From Nocardia sp. NBC_01503 (GTDB lineage Bacteria > Actinomycetota > Actinomycetes > Mycobacteriales > Mycobacteriaceae): a stretch of 64,000 bases of DNA. The stretch covers positions 1,612,001 through 1,676,000 of the forward strand of contig NZ_CP109596.1 of the NCBI RefSeq assembly GCF_036327755.1, in the 5' to 3' direction. Under the pieces are notes generated by a model, which was not told the DNA's origin, searched no databases, and saw only the letters and a program-made list of their open reading frames with translations. Position numbers and translations under genes: made by a program. Shown one piece after another: positions 1 to 7,853 of the stretch (the first letter of the stretch is position 1; every line of letters starts with the position of its first letter).

Positions 1-1981
1 TGGCGAAACCCATCTGCGACAGCGCGGTATTACCCGCCAGCATCATCGACGCGAACGTGCCCGCGAGGATGGCACCGGCCGCCGCGATAGTCGGACCCGT
101 GTGTTTGACGGCCTCAGCCGCGGCCCGGTGCGGATCATGACCCTCGCGGGCCTCCTCCCGCAATCGCGCCACCATGAGGATGTTGTAGTCGGTACCCAGC
201 GCGACCACGAACAGGTACATGATCAGCGGCAAGGTGAAGATCAGACCCGAATTACCCTGCAGGTGCTGGAAGACCAGTACCGCGGCACCCAGCGTGGCGG
301 CGAATCCGAGGAACACCGACGCGATCAGATACCAGGGCGCCACCAGACTGCGCAGCAGCAGACCCAGCACCAGCATGATCAGCACCGCGGCCACCGGGAA
401 CACCACCGTGTAATCACGATTCATCGCGGCCTTGAAGTCAACGAAGATCGAGGTCATACCGCCGACCACGGCCTTGGTACCCTCCGGCGCCGCCGAATGC
501 GCCACATCGCGCAGCGGACCCTGCACCGTCTGCAACGCGGCATCGGACTCCGGAGCGTCATTGAGCGTCACCTGATATTCGGCGATCTCCTTGTTCTCCG
601 ACAGCTTCGGCTCGGACACCTGACCCACACCGGAGATACCGGTCAGCGCGGTGCGATAGGCGGCCAACTGATCCGAGGTGAGCGCCGTGCCCTCCGAACT
701 CAGGTAGACCTGCGACGGCTGGGTCGTACCCGCGGGCATGCCCTTGAGCAATTCCTTGCTGTAGACCGTGGATTCGGAGGTATCCGAGGTCGAACTCGAA
801 CTCAGATCGAAGGTCGGATTGAAGCCCAGCGCGACCAGCCCCAACGCCACCAGCAAACCACCGGATACCAGCGCGTACAGACCCGGACGCTTGCCCAGCG
901 ACCTACCCATCGCCGCGTAACGCGCCGCGTCCGGCTCCACTTTCCACGCCTTCGACGGCCAGAACACCTTGGTGCCCAACAGCGAAACGATCGCCGGAAC
1001 CAGGGTCAGACCCGCCAGCAGCGCCACCGCGACGGCGATGGCCAGCGCCGGACCGAGCGAACGGAACATGCCCAGCGTCGACAGCATCAGCGCACCGAAG
1101 GCGATGATCACCGCGGCCGCGGCCGAACTGATCGCCTCACCGACCCGGGTCACCGCGCTGACCATGGCGGTCTTGGGGTCCTCACCGGCACGCAGCCGCT
1201 CCCGATACCGGAACATGAGGAACAGGATGTAATCGGTGCCGACACCGAACAGCACCACCACCAGCAGTGACTGCACGGAACTGTCGACCTTGAGATCGAA
1301 AGCCTTGGACACCATGGCGATCAGGCCATTGACCGCCATCGAGATCGCACCGATCACCAGGATCGGCAGCAGTGCGATGACCGGACTGCGGAAGATCACC
1401 AGCAGCAGCACCAGAATCAGCACAATGGTCGCGATACCGATGATGGCCAGCGCCTTGTTACCGGAATCCTGCTGATCCAGCGTCTGCGCCGCCTGACCGG
1501 TGACACCCGCCTTCAGATCCGAACCCTCGACCGTCTCCTTCAGAGCGGTACGCAGATCCTTCACCGCATCGGTCTGCCGCTTGTCGTTCGGGCTGGTGAC
1601 CTTGGTCATCTGCACCGCGACGACATCGACGAGCTTGTTCTCCGATACCGGCATCGCCGCGATCGCGGTGACATCCTTGATGTTTCGCTCGGTGAGCTTG
1701 GCCGCCGCCGCCTTCACGGTGGCCGTATCGGCCTCGGTCAGCGGTGCGCCGTCGGCGCGCTCGAAGACAATGAGCGCGGACGGGGTGGCACTGTTGGGGA
1801 AGGCCTTCTCCTGAGTCTGCATCGCCTGGATGGACTCGTAGTGCGAGGGGAGGAAGTCGGCCTGTTCCGTGGTTGCGGTGAGTTTGGGAGCCGTGGCAGC
1901 GATGGCGACAATGGCGATCAGCCAGACGCCGATGACCAGCCACGGCTGCTTGACGACAAAGCGTCCCAGTCGGGAGAACAT
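1..1981 (-). CDS. MMPL/RND-family transporter, 3' end outside window
   Basis: Inner-membrane proton-driven exporter of the small MMPL type. Reading the minus strand from ATG at 1981 gives 660 codons with no stop before the window edge, so perhaps 50-100 residues are missing. An N-terminal membrane segment (about residues 11-31) is followed by an extracytoplasmic domain. A bundle of hydrophobic segments then contains GVGTDY near residue 247, and the second half repeats the pattern with ALGTDY near residue 595. These paired GTDY motifs form the proton-relay signature of the family. AAAGGA lies just upstream of the start. The gene follows the EXLDI gene after 35 nt and probably shares its promoter at 2576-2604. 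The substrate is unknown: the family exports lipids, siderophores or drugs, and nothing here separates these. Confidence 0.93.
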   Translation of the reverse strand, partial: MFSRLGRFVVKQPWLVIGVWLIAIVAIAATAPKLTATTEQADFLPSHYESIQAMQTQEKAFPNSATPSALIVFERADGAPLTEADTATVKAAAAKLTERNIKDVTAIAAMPVSENKLVDVVAVQMTKVTSPNDKRQTDAVKDLRTALKETVEGSDLKAGVTGQAAQTLDQQDSGNKALAIIGIATIVLILVLLLVIFRSPVIALLPILVIGAISMAVNGLIAMVSKAFDLKVDSSVQSLLVVVLFGVGTDYILFLMFRYRERLRAGEDPKTAMVSAVTRVGEAISSAAAAVIIAFGALMLSTLGMFRSLGPALAIAVAVALLAGLTLVPAIVSLLGTKVFWPSKAWKVEPDAARYAAMGRSLGKRPGLYALVSGGLLVALGLVALGFNPTFDLSSSSTSDTSESTVYSKELLKGMPAGTTQPSQVYLSSEGTALTSDQLAAYRTALTGISGVGQVSEPKLSENKEIAEYQVTLNDAPESDAALQTVQGPLRDVAHSAAPEGTKAVVGGMTSIFVDFKAAMNRDYTVVFPVAAVLIMLVLGLLLRSLVAPWYLIASVFLGFAATLGAAVLVFQHLQGNSGLIFTLPLIMYLFVVALGTDYNILMVARLREEAREGHDPHRAAAEAVKHTGPTIAAAGAILAGTFASMMLAGNTALSQMGFA

Positions 1982-2016
1982 GCGGGAGAAGTCCTTTCGG
2001 GGTTCGGCCGCGCTAT

Positions 2017-2547
2017 TCAGATATCGAGGTCTTGCGAGGCCGGGTTCGACACCACGTCGGCGGCGATCCGGAAGGCCTTGGCGGGGACACGGCTACGCAA
2101 CTCGTCCAGCGAGTCGACGATGTCCAGAGTGAAGTCCCCGTATCCATCCTTACCAAGGCCAAGCATTTCGCGCCAGTTCTTAAACTCCTTGACCCAGTGC
2201 GTAATAGGCGAGAAGTCGGACTGATCGGAATTGCGTCGCGCGGTGACGAAGTCGGCACGGACGGTGTGATACGCCTGCTTGGTCGCCTGCTGGAAGTCGG
2301 ACCATTCGACGTACTGGCGATGCACGACGAACTTGCCCTTACGGCTGAGATAGACGCCCACCACCTCGGTGCCGACCTTGGTGACCTGCTGCGATTCGGA
2401 CAGCAGACGACCGACGAAGGTCTGGGTGCGACCCCCGCCGGGGCCGACGCGCAGTTCGATGCGGCTCATGCCCTCCGGAAAATCCTGCGTGACGAGAGCA
2501 CCCCGGGTGGGCTCGCCGCCCTCGGGCTTCTGCATGTCGATGTCCAT
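2017..2547 (-). CDS. EXLDI family protein
   Basis: A 176-aa soluble protein ending in SQDLDI, the C-terminal signature (ExLDI-like) that names this actinobacterial family of unknown function. I chose ATG at 2547 because GGAG sits 6 nt upstream; an in-frame TTG at 2559 would add four residues but overlaps that ribosome-binding site. No signal peptide or membrane segment is visible. It is the first gene of a two-gene unit with the MMPL transporter (35-nt gap), and its promoter is covered by two palindromic operators. EXLDI genes are often found next to TetR-type regulators (recalled, not checked), but none is adjacent here. The role is unknown; co-regulation with the exporter is inferred from layout. 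Confidence 0.82.
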   Translation of the reverse strand: MDIDMQKPEGGEPTRGALVTQDFPEGMSRIELRVGPGGGRTQTFVGRLLSESQQVTKVGTEVVGVYLSRKGKFVVHRQYVEWSDFQQATKQAYHTVRADFVTARRNSDQSDFSPITHWVKEFKNWREMLGLGKDGYGDFTLDIVDSLDELRSRVPAKAFRIAADVVSNPASQDLDI

Positions 2548-2570
2548 GACGTACTCCAATTCTCGCGCGC

Positions 2571-2616
2571 GTCAACTTTAAGTTGACTTCAGTTCGATAG
2601 TCAACCATTAGTTGAC
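2571..2616 (-). promoter_or_regulatory. EXLDI-MMPL promoter with two 17-bp operators
   Basis: Two palindromes of form GTCAAC-N5-GTTGAC lie at 2571-2587 (perfect 8-bp arms around one base) and 2600-2616 (one mismatch). On the minus strand a -35 hexamer TTGACT (2599-2604) and a -10 TTAAAG (2576-2581) are separated by 17 bp, so one operator covers the -35 and the other the -10. This is the geometry of a repressor site. The regulator is not encoded next door. Confidence 0.7.
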
Positions 2617-2719
2617 GACAGCCACATTCGTTGATGCGCATATAGGCATGCATCTACAACGTGCCACCACGGATTGAGATGCACTGTGCCGCAACAGGTT
2701 CAGATACCGACGACCATCA

Positions 2720-2743
2720 GCGGGCGGCCTCTTCGCCGCCCGC
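2720..2743 (-). terminator. GC-rich hairpin downstream of LysR gene
   Basis: GCGGGCGGC and GCCGCCCGC form a perfect 9-bp stem around a 6-nt loop, 77 nt past the LysR stop. There is no U-tract on either strand, so it is a terminator-like hairpin rather than a classic intrinsic terminator. It separates the LysR gene from the EXLDI promoter. Confidence 0.5.
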
Positions 2744-2748
2744 AATCA

Positions 2749-2772
2749 CTATAAGTAGACGTATACGTATAG
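2749..2772. other. AT-rich palindrome ACGTATACGT within CTATA/TATAG arms
   Basis: A 10-bp perfect palindrome (2759-2768) is nested in a CTATA...TATAG inverted repeat, in a locally AT-rich patch between the LysR stop and the terminator-like hairpin. It could be a protein-binding site or chance; no gene start is close on either strand. Confidence 0.25.
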
Positions 2773-2819
2773 CGCAACCCTGAATCGACCCTGAGATATC
2801 CCCAGATCGACCCCGATGA

Positions 2820-3773
2820 TCAGCGGCCGCGCCGCTTACCCGGTTTCCGCACTGCCCCACCACGTTTGGCCGGTGCGGGCTTCTTACCGCCGGACGGCTT
2901 CTTCACACCCCGCGATTGCGCCTTGGCCTGCGGCTTCTTCGACTCCTGGCCGGACGGCGAACGCGAACTGCGCGCGGAACGACCGCGCACCACACCGACG
3001 AACTCCTCCACCAGCTCGGTCGTCCGATCCTCCGGCCAGGCCAGCGCGATCTCCGTCGTCGGCACATCGGTGACAGTCCGGTAGACCAGATCCTTGCGAG
3101 CATGCAGGCGGGCGATCGAATGCGGCACGATGGCCGCGCCACCGACCGCGGCCACCATCTCCATCGTCATGGCGGCATCATCGAGATCGGCGGCGTCCTG
3201 CATCCGCTCATCGGCGAGCTCGAGGGTGCTCACCTGCTCGAACACCGAGATCGGATGGTCCTTGGGCACCACCACCACCGGCAGTTCGCGATACAACGGA
3301 ATGGCACTCATACCGTCGCGATCGACCGGCAGACGTACGAACGCCATATCGACCAGGCCCTCGCGCAGGGCCGACTCCTGGTCACGCATCGGGATCGCCA
3401 CCATCTCCAGCGGCAGCTCCGGGAAACGCTCACGCCAGATGCGCTCCCATTTGGTGACCGTCACGCCCGGTACGAATCCCACGCGCAGCCGCTCGGCCTC
3501 GTCATCGGCCGCCGGGGCGGGCTCCCGCACCACATTCGCGAGAATCTCGCGGGCCGCGGTCAACAACTCCTCGCCCGCGGCCGTGAGCTGGGTGGGCTGA
3601 GCGCCCGGTACGAAGAGTTTGGTACCGAGCTCCTCCTCGAGCTCGATAACCGTCCGGCTCAAACGCTGCCGGGAAATCCCCATCGCCTGTGCGGCGCGGG
3701 CGAAGTGCAACTCCTCCGCAACCCCGGCGAACCAGCGCAGACGCGTGACATCGATCGACTCGAACCGGCTCAT
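2820..3773 (-). CDS. LysR-family regulator with basic C-terminal tail
   Basis: A 317-aa regulator. Residues about 4-62 form the LysR winged HTH (DVTRLRWFAGVAEELHFARA, then ISRQRLSRTVIELEEELG), and about 85-260 form the substrate-binding domain. The last 50 residues or so are an unusual Lys/Arg/Pro-rich tail (KKP, KKPSGGKKPAPAKR, KRRGR) that is probably disordered and may bind nucleic acid. The start at 3773 (MSRFESIDV) is preferred over an in-frame ATG 39 nt upstream because GGGTGGA directly precedes it and the HTH begins at once. It is divergent from the DUF5997 gene across 81 bp, a pairing I recall in other Corynebacteriales, so it may control that gene and itself. The ligand is unknown. 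Confidence 0.88.
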   Translation of the reverse strand: MSRFESIDVTRLRWFAGVAEELHFARAAQAMGISRQRLSRTVIELEEELGTKLFVPGAQPTQLTAAGEELLTAAREILANVVREPAPAADDEAERLRVGFVPGVTVTKWERIWRERFPELPLEMVAIPMRDQESALREGLVDMAFVRLPVDRDGMSAIPLYRELPVVVVPKDHPISVFEQVSTLELADERMQDAADLDDAAMTMEMVAAVGGAAIVPHSIARLHARKDLVYRTVTDVPTTEIALAWPEDRTTELVEEFVGVVRGRSARSSRSPSGQESKKPQAKAQSRGVKKPSGGKKPAPAKRGGAVRKPGKRRGR

Positions 3774-3854
3774 TCCACCCAGGTTATTGCACCGGCATCC
3801 GAGTAACCGCACCGCGCGGCCGGTTCACCACACCCGGCCCGATACCCTGATCAG

Positions 3855-4265
3855 GTGAGCCCGGACAAGAACCCCCAGACCATGAAGCCGCTGACCGCGG
3901 CCGCCAAACTCGGTATCTACCTCCCCGCAACCCCCGAGGAGTTCCGGAACTCACCCGTCACCCGCGCCCAGCTGGAGCAGCTGCGCACCGATCCGCCGCA
4001 GTGGCTGCAGGATCTGCACCGGGACGGACCCTTCCCGCGCGATGTGGTGGCCCGCAAACTCGGCATCTCCAACTCCGGCCTGGGCCGCGCCGGCGTCGAG
4101 GACGCGCTGACCACCGCCGAGATCGACGCCCTCATCGCGAACCCGCCCGAGTGGCTGCTGCGCGAACGCGAGAACTACGCCGAGGTCCGCAAGGAGGCCG
4201 AGCGCGTCAAGGCCAAGGAGGCCGCCCGCCGCGCCGCCACCAACCGGCCCGCCAAACGCTGGTAG
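3855..4265 (+). CDS. DUF5997 family protein
   Basis: A 136-aa cytoplasmic protein with a GTG start, in my recognition a member of DUF5997. Visible features are KLGIYLPATPEEFR near the N terminus, two similar PP-x-WL segments (DPPQWLQDL and NPPEWLLRER) and a charged Lys/Arg/Ala helix at the end. The middle (FPRDVVARKLGISNSGLGRAGVEDALT) looks like a helix-turn-helix, so DNA binding is possible but not shown. It is divergent from the LysR gene and ends 7 nt before the palindromic element at 4272. The function is unknown. Confidence 0.78.
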   Translation: MSPDKNPQTMKPLTAAAKLGIYLPATPEEFRNSPVTRAQLEQLRTDPPQWLQDLHRDGPFPRDVVARKLGISNSGLGRAGVEDALTTAEIDALIANPPEWLLRERENYAEVRKEAERVKAKEAARRAATNRPAKRW

Positions 4266-4271
4266 TAACCC

Positions 4272-4361
4272 CGTCATCCCGGCATGCTTTTGGCCGGGAT
4301 CCACACCGCCTGCGCTCCAACGAGTTCAGTGGATCCCGGCCAAAAACGCGCCGGGATGACG
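4272..4361. repeat. Dispersed 90-bp palindromic element, full copy 1
   Basis: Outer arms CGTCATCCCGGC / GCCGGGATGACG enclose inner arms TTTTGGCCGGGATCCAC / GTGGATCCCGGCCAAAA (17 bp, perfect), giving a long stem-loop. It sits between convergent genes ending at 4265 (+) and 4371 (-), so it probably terminates both. A second full copy lies at 24099-24188 and a half copy at 18382-18416. Confidence 0.85.
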
Positions 4362-4370
4362 CGGAGAGGC

Positions 4371-7300
4371 TCACATTCGGCGCAGCACTCGATCGACAAG
4401 GTCGGGGGCCGCGCCGAGATAGTTTTCCGGTCGGAGCAGGTCGTTCAGTTCCGGCGGACTCAAATGCATTGCGATATCCGGGGATTCGGCCAGGATCTCC
4501 GCAAGCGGACGCGCCGTGGACTGCGATTCGTACGACGCCGATTGCAGGGTCTTCTTCGCGACCGGCTTACCCAGCAGCGGAGCCAGCCGAATCGAGAGCC
4601 GCTCGGAGACGATCTGCCCCTCGGTGAGCGTCAGATTCGCGGTCATCCGATCGGCGTCGGCGGTGAGACCGGCGGCCAACTCCACCGCGGTATGCGCCGC
4701 ACCACCCACCAGCAGCAGACATTCGCGCAGCGGCTGCCATTCGGCATGCCAGGAACCGGCGGGCCGCTCATCCTCGGCCAGCAGCGCACCGAACAGCGTC
4801 GACGCCAGCGCCGGGGTTTGCAGGGCGGCCGCGCGAATCATGGTGCTCAGCACCGGATTTCGCTTCTGCGGCATGGCGGAGGATTCACCGCGCCCCTCGG
4901 CCGAGGGCTCGAAGAGTTCGGCCACCTCGGTACGGGACTGGGAGATCACATCCACCGCCATCTTGCCGAGCACGCCCGAGGTGAGCGCCAGCGCGGACGC
5001 CAGATCGGCGATGGGGGTGCGCACCGAATGCCACGGGGTCGCACTCACCCCCAGCGACAGTTCGGCGGCGAACTCCGCGCTCAACCGCTCCACGATCTCA
5101 CCGCTGGGCGCGAGCGCCAGCTCCGAATCACCACAGCGCGCGCACTCGATATACGACGCCAAAGTGCCTGCCGCACCGCCCAATTGCACCGGCAGCCCGG
5201 TGCGCACCTGACACAGCCGCTCCCGCGCGTCCAGAATGCCCTGCATCCACACCGCCACCTTCGCACCGAAGGTCGTCGGCACCGCCTGCATGGCCAGGGT
5301 GCGACCGGCGATCGGCGTACTGCGATGCCGCCGCGCCAGTTCGGCCAGCGAACCCAGAATGCCGTTCAGATCCGCGATCACCACCGACAGCACCCGCGCC
5401 GCGATCAACATGGTCGCGGTATCGAGAATGTCCTGACTGGTGGAGCCGTAGTGCACATAGTTCGCGCTCACCGGATCGATATCGGCGACCGCGCGATGCA
5501 GCCGCTCCACGAAGCACACCACCGGATTCGCCGCTCCCCGTGCGGCTTCCGCGATCTCCCGGGCATCGAAGGAGTGCCCGCGCACCGCCATGACGATATG
5601 TTCGGGCACCACCTCCGGCACCATGCCCAGCCGCGCCTGCGCCCGCGCGAGCGCCACCTCCACCTCCAGCATGGCCTCGATCCAGGCATCGTCACCGAGT
5701 AGAGACTCCACCGGCGCACCCACCCCCACCGGGGACAGCAGACCGTATTCGATCGCCATATCGTCTTGCCCTTCCAGAGGATTCGCGGACCGCTCATAGC
5801 GGTGCGTGGTGAGAATCTCGCGGGCGATACCGTCGCCGTCCGCCAGCGTCACCGAGTTCACGCCGGGGCGCGGACCGGCCGCGGTCACCCAGCGCACCGA
5901 TTCGGTGGGGACGCCGAAGGCATAGCGGCGCTGATGAATTCGACCCTCACCATCCACGAGATGATGGGTGTTGGGTGCGAGCGCCAGACCGCCGGTGCGA
6001 TAGTCGCTGCCATCGGGTGAACCGATGGTGAAACCGCTGACATCCTTGCGGCCCAGCAGATTACGCAGCAGCGGGTCCGCGGTGCGGCGCAGATCTGGGG
6101 CGGGCAGCCAGGCGTCGATGAGGTGGCGGCCACGCACCTGCGAACCCTCGACCCGCGGAGATTCCGCCGAGAACAGGCGGCGACCGGTATCGACCCGCAT
6201 GCGCATACCCGGGCCGATGACCCGCACCACGCCCGCTCGAATCAGCGCCGCCAGTTCGGCGATACGACTGGCGGGCGGACCGATGGAGAGGAAGGCGTTC
6301 ATGGGCGTGTACCAGCGGTCCAGATCATCGCGGTACGACGAGCCCGCGATACCGCCGTGGTCGACCACCAGGCGGACCTCATTGCGCAGGTCGCGCAACA
6401 CATCCAGGGCCGACTTCACCGGACCGCGCACATTGCCCAGGCGGGCCTCACGCACATCGGCGTCGAGGTAGGTGAGCAGCCAATCGTGGAAATCGTCCGG
6501 ATCGGTGAAGGCGCGGCCACCGGTGGGGTCCACGAGGGTGGACCAGTCCCACTGCTCGGTCTCACGAATATGGAAGCGCTGCAACAACTCCGCGGTCTCG
6601 GAGACCGCCGTGGCGGCGAGATAGCGGTCCCGGAAGGACTCCAGTCGCTGCGGGCTCAGCCGCTCGGCCAGGATCGCCGAGTAGTAGACCGATTCGACCT
6701 CGCGGGCGATCAGCGGCCACACATCGTGCCGGAACGACACATCACCGAATTTCCGTGAGCGACCGCGCAATCGGGCGATGCGCTCGGGCGTGAGCAGCAT
6801 CGGCGCGTACCGGCCGTCCACACCCTTCTGATTCTCACCGCGCGCGTGATGCGGTACGCCGCGGCGGCACCCCGCCATGATCACCGGCTCCCGGCCCGAC
6901 GGCACGTATTCCAGGCCCGCGTCGCTTTCCTTGAAACACCCGCCGCGGCCGACGGTCAGCAGTGTCAGGTAGTCGAAGAAGGTGAGGCCGAGGCCGCGAA
7001 TGAGCACCGGTTCGCGCTCGGGAATGCGATCGGTGTCGATATCGGCGGCATTGGCCGGGGGCACATAGCCGAGGCCGAGCTGGCGCGCCGAATCCGGCAG
7101 GGAGCCGGGCTCCTCCGGCGGCTCCTCCCCCAGATGCCCCTGGGTGAGCACCACGGCGTGCAGACCGCGCAGCCGTTCACCGGTGCTGAGCTCGAGCTCC
7201 TGCAATCCGCCCGGACCGTCTCGCAGATCGGTAGCGGTAGCCACAATTTCGCGAGTGTGCGCCCATTCGGCATAGCGGTCGCGGGTTCGTTCGAATGCCC

Positions 7301-7700
7301 AGCGCAGATAATGGCCGTAGAAGTAGCGCGGTGGATAGGTATCCGCGCGGATTCGCAGGGCTTCGCGGTATGCGCCGGAGGGCAGTCCGGCGAAATTGCC
7401 TATCTTGGCGAGGAAATTGGACCATTCGTACAAACTGGGCCCTCGATCCACCGGACCCGCCATCTCCACCGTATCGTCGGTGAAGATGGTGACCTGCTCG
7501 GCTACCGTGTTCATCAGCAGCTGAGCCGGTTGATCGGTACGCCAGACCGCTCCCGTACCAACCCTTTTCGAGTCTATGAGAATCAGTTCCACACCGGCAC
7601 AACTACCCAGCTGCCGGGCATTCGCGCAAATACGTTCGAAGACATTCAGACCGCGAGGTCCCATTCCAACTATCGCAATGCGAACAACATTGTCGAGCAT
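4371..7700 (-). CDS. Fused FAD-dependent monooxygenase / PcaB-like lyase (CreE-CreD-like)
   Basis: An 1109-aa two-domain protein. Residues 1 to about 635 are an FAD/NAD(P)-binding domain of the NAD_binding_9 type, with the dinucleotide motif VGMGPRG at residues 11-17. Residues from about 650 to the end are a fumarase/aspartase-superfamily lyase related to 3-carboxy-muconate cycloisomerase and adenylosuccinate lyase, carrying SSQDI-type (GSTSQDI) and the signature loop GESSAMPQKRNP with its catalytic serine. In the cremeomycin pathway CreE oxidises L-aspartate to nitrosuccinate, and CreD splits it to fumarate and nitrous acid; they belong to these same two families, normally as separate proteins. 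Both halves keep their core motifs, so a single chain making nitrite is the best guess. Other oxidase-lyase chemistry is possible. The start has GGTGAG upstream and its own promoter at 7753-7781. Confidence 0.72.
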   Translation of the reverse strand: MLDNVVRIAIVGMGPRGLNVFERICANARQLGSCAGVELILIDSKRVGTGAVWRTDQPAQLLMNTVAEQVTIFTDDTVEMAGPVDRGPSLYEWSNFLAKIGNFAGLPSGAYREALRIRADTYPPRYFYGHYLRWAFERTRDRYAEWAHTREIVATATDLRDGPGGLQELELSTGERLRGLHAVVLTQGHLGEEPPEEPGSLPDSARQLGLGYVPPANAADIDTDRIPEREPVLIRGLGLTFFDYLTLLTVGRGGCFKESDAGLEYVPSGREPVIMAGCRRGVPHHARGENQKGVDGRYAPMLLTPERIARLRGRSRKFGDVSFRHDVWPLIAREVESVYYSAILAERLSPQRLESFRDRYLAATAVSETAELLQRFHIRETEQWDWSTLVDPTGGRAFTDPDDFHDWLLTYLDADVREARLGNVRGPVKSALDVLRDLRNEVRLVVDHGGIAGSSYRDDLDRWYTPMNAFLSIGPPASRIAELAALIRAGVVRVIGPGMRMRVDTGRRLFSAESPRVEGSQVRGRHLIDAWLPAPDLRRTADPLLRNLLGRKDVSGFTIGSPDGSDYRTGGLALAPNTHHLVDGEGRIHQRRYAFGVPTESVRWVTAAGPRPGVNSVTLADGDGIAREILTTHRYERSANPLEGQDDMAIEYGLLSPVGVGAPVESLLGDDAWIEAMLEVEVALARAQARLGMVPEVVPEHIVMAVRGHSFDAREIAEAARGAANPVVCFVERLHRAVADIDPVSANYVHYGSTSQDILDTATMLIAARVLSVVIADLNGILGSLAELARRHRSTPIAGRTLAMQAVPTTFGAKVAVWMQGILDARERLCQVRTGLPVQLGGAAGTLASYIECARCGDSELALAPSGEIVERLSAEFAAELSLGVSATPWHSVRTPIADLASALALTSGVLGKMAVDVISQSRTEVAELFEPSAEGRGESSAMPQKRNPVLSTMIRAAALQTPALASTLFGALLAEDERPAGSWHAEWQPLRECLLLVGGAAHTAVELAAGLTADADRMTANLTLTEGQIVSERLSIRLAPLLGKPVAKKTLQSASYESQSTARPLAEILAESPDIAMHLSPPELNDLLRPENYLGAAPDLVDRVLRRM

Positions 7701-7752
7701 TCACTCACCGATCGCGCCCGAGGATCTGTACCCGGTAGCGGGCACTTCGCCG

Positions 7753-7846
7753 AGAGTAGCAATGCGATAAATCCCATACAAGAACGCGCGGTACGGAATA
7801 CGCCTCAGCTCGCGAAACGCCGAACGCGAACTTGCGAAACGCCGAA
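7753..7846 (-). promoter_or_regulatory. Promoter of oxidase-lyase fusion with upstream direct repeats
   Basis: On the minus strand TTGTAT (7776-7781) and TACTCT (7753-7758) are 17 bp apart, a good sigma-A-type promoter. About 31 bp upstream of the -35 are two identical 13-bp direct repeats (plus-strand GCGAAACGCCGAA, at 7812-7824 and 7834-7846) spaced 22 bp start to start, roughly two helical turns, as expected for an activator-binding site. Confidence 0.55.
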
Positions 7847-7853
7847 TGCTCGC

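Noticed and set aside
101..1270. 389-codon plus-strand frame
   Set aside because: Low-complexity Arg/His/Gln composition and antisense to the MMPL gene, whose GTDY motifs and membrane segments are clear.
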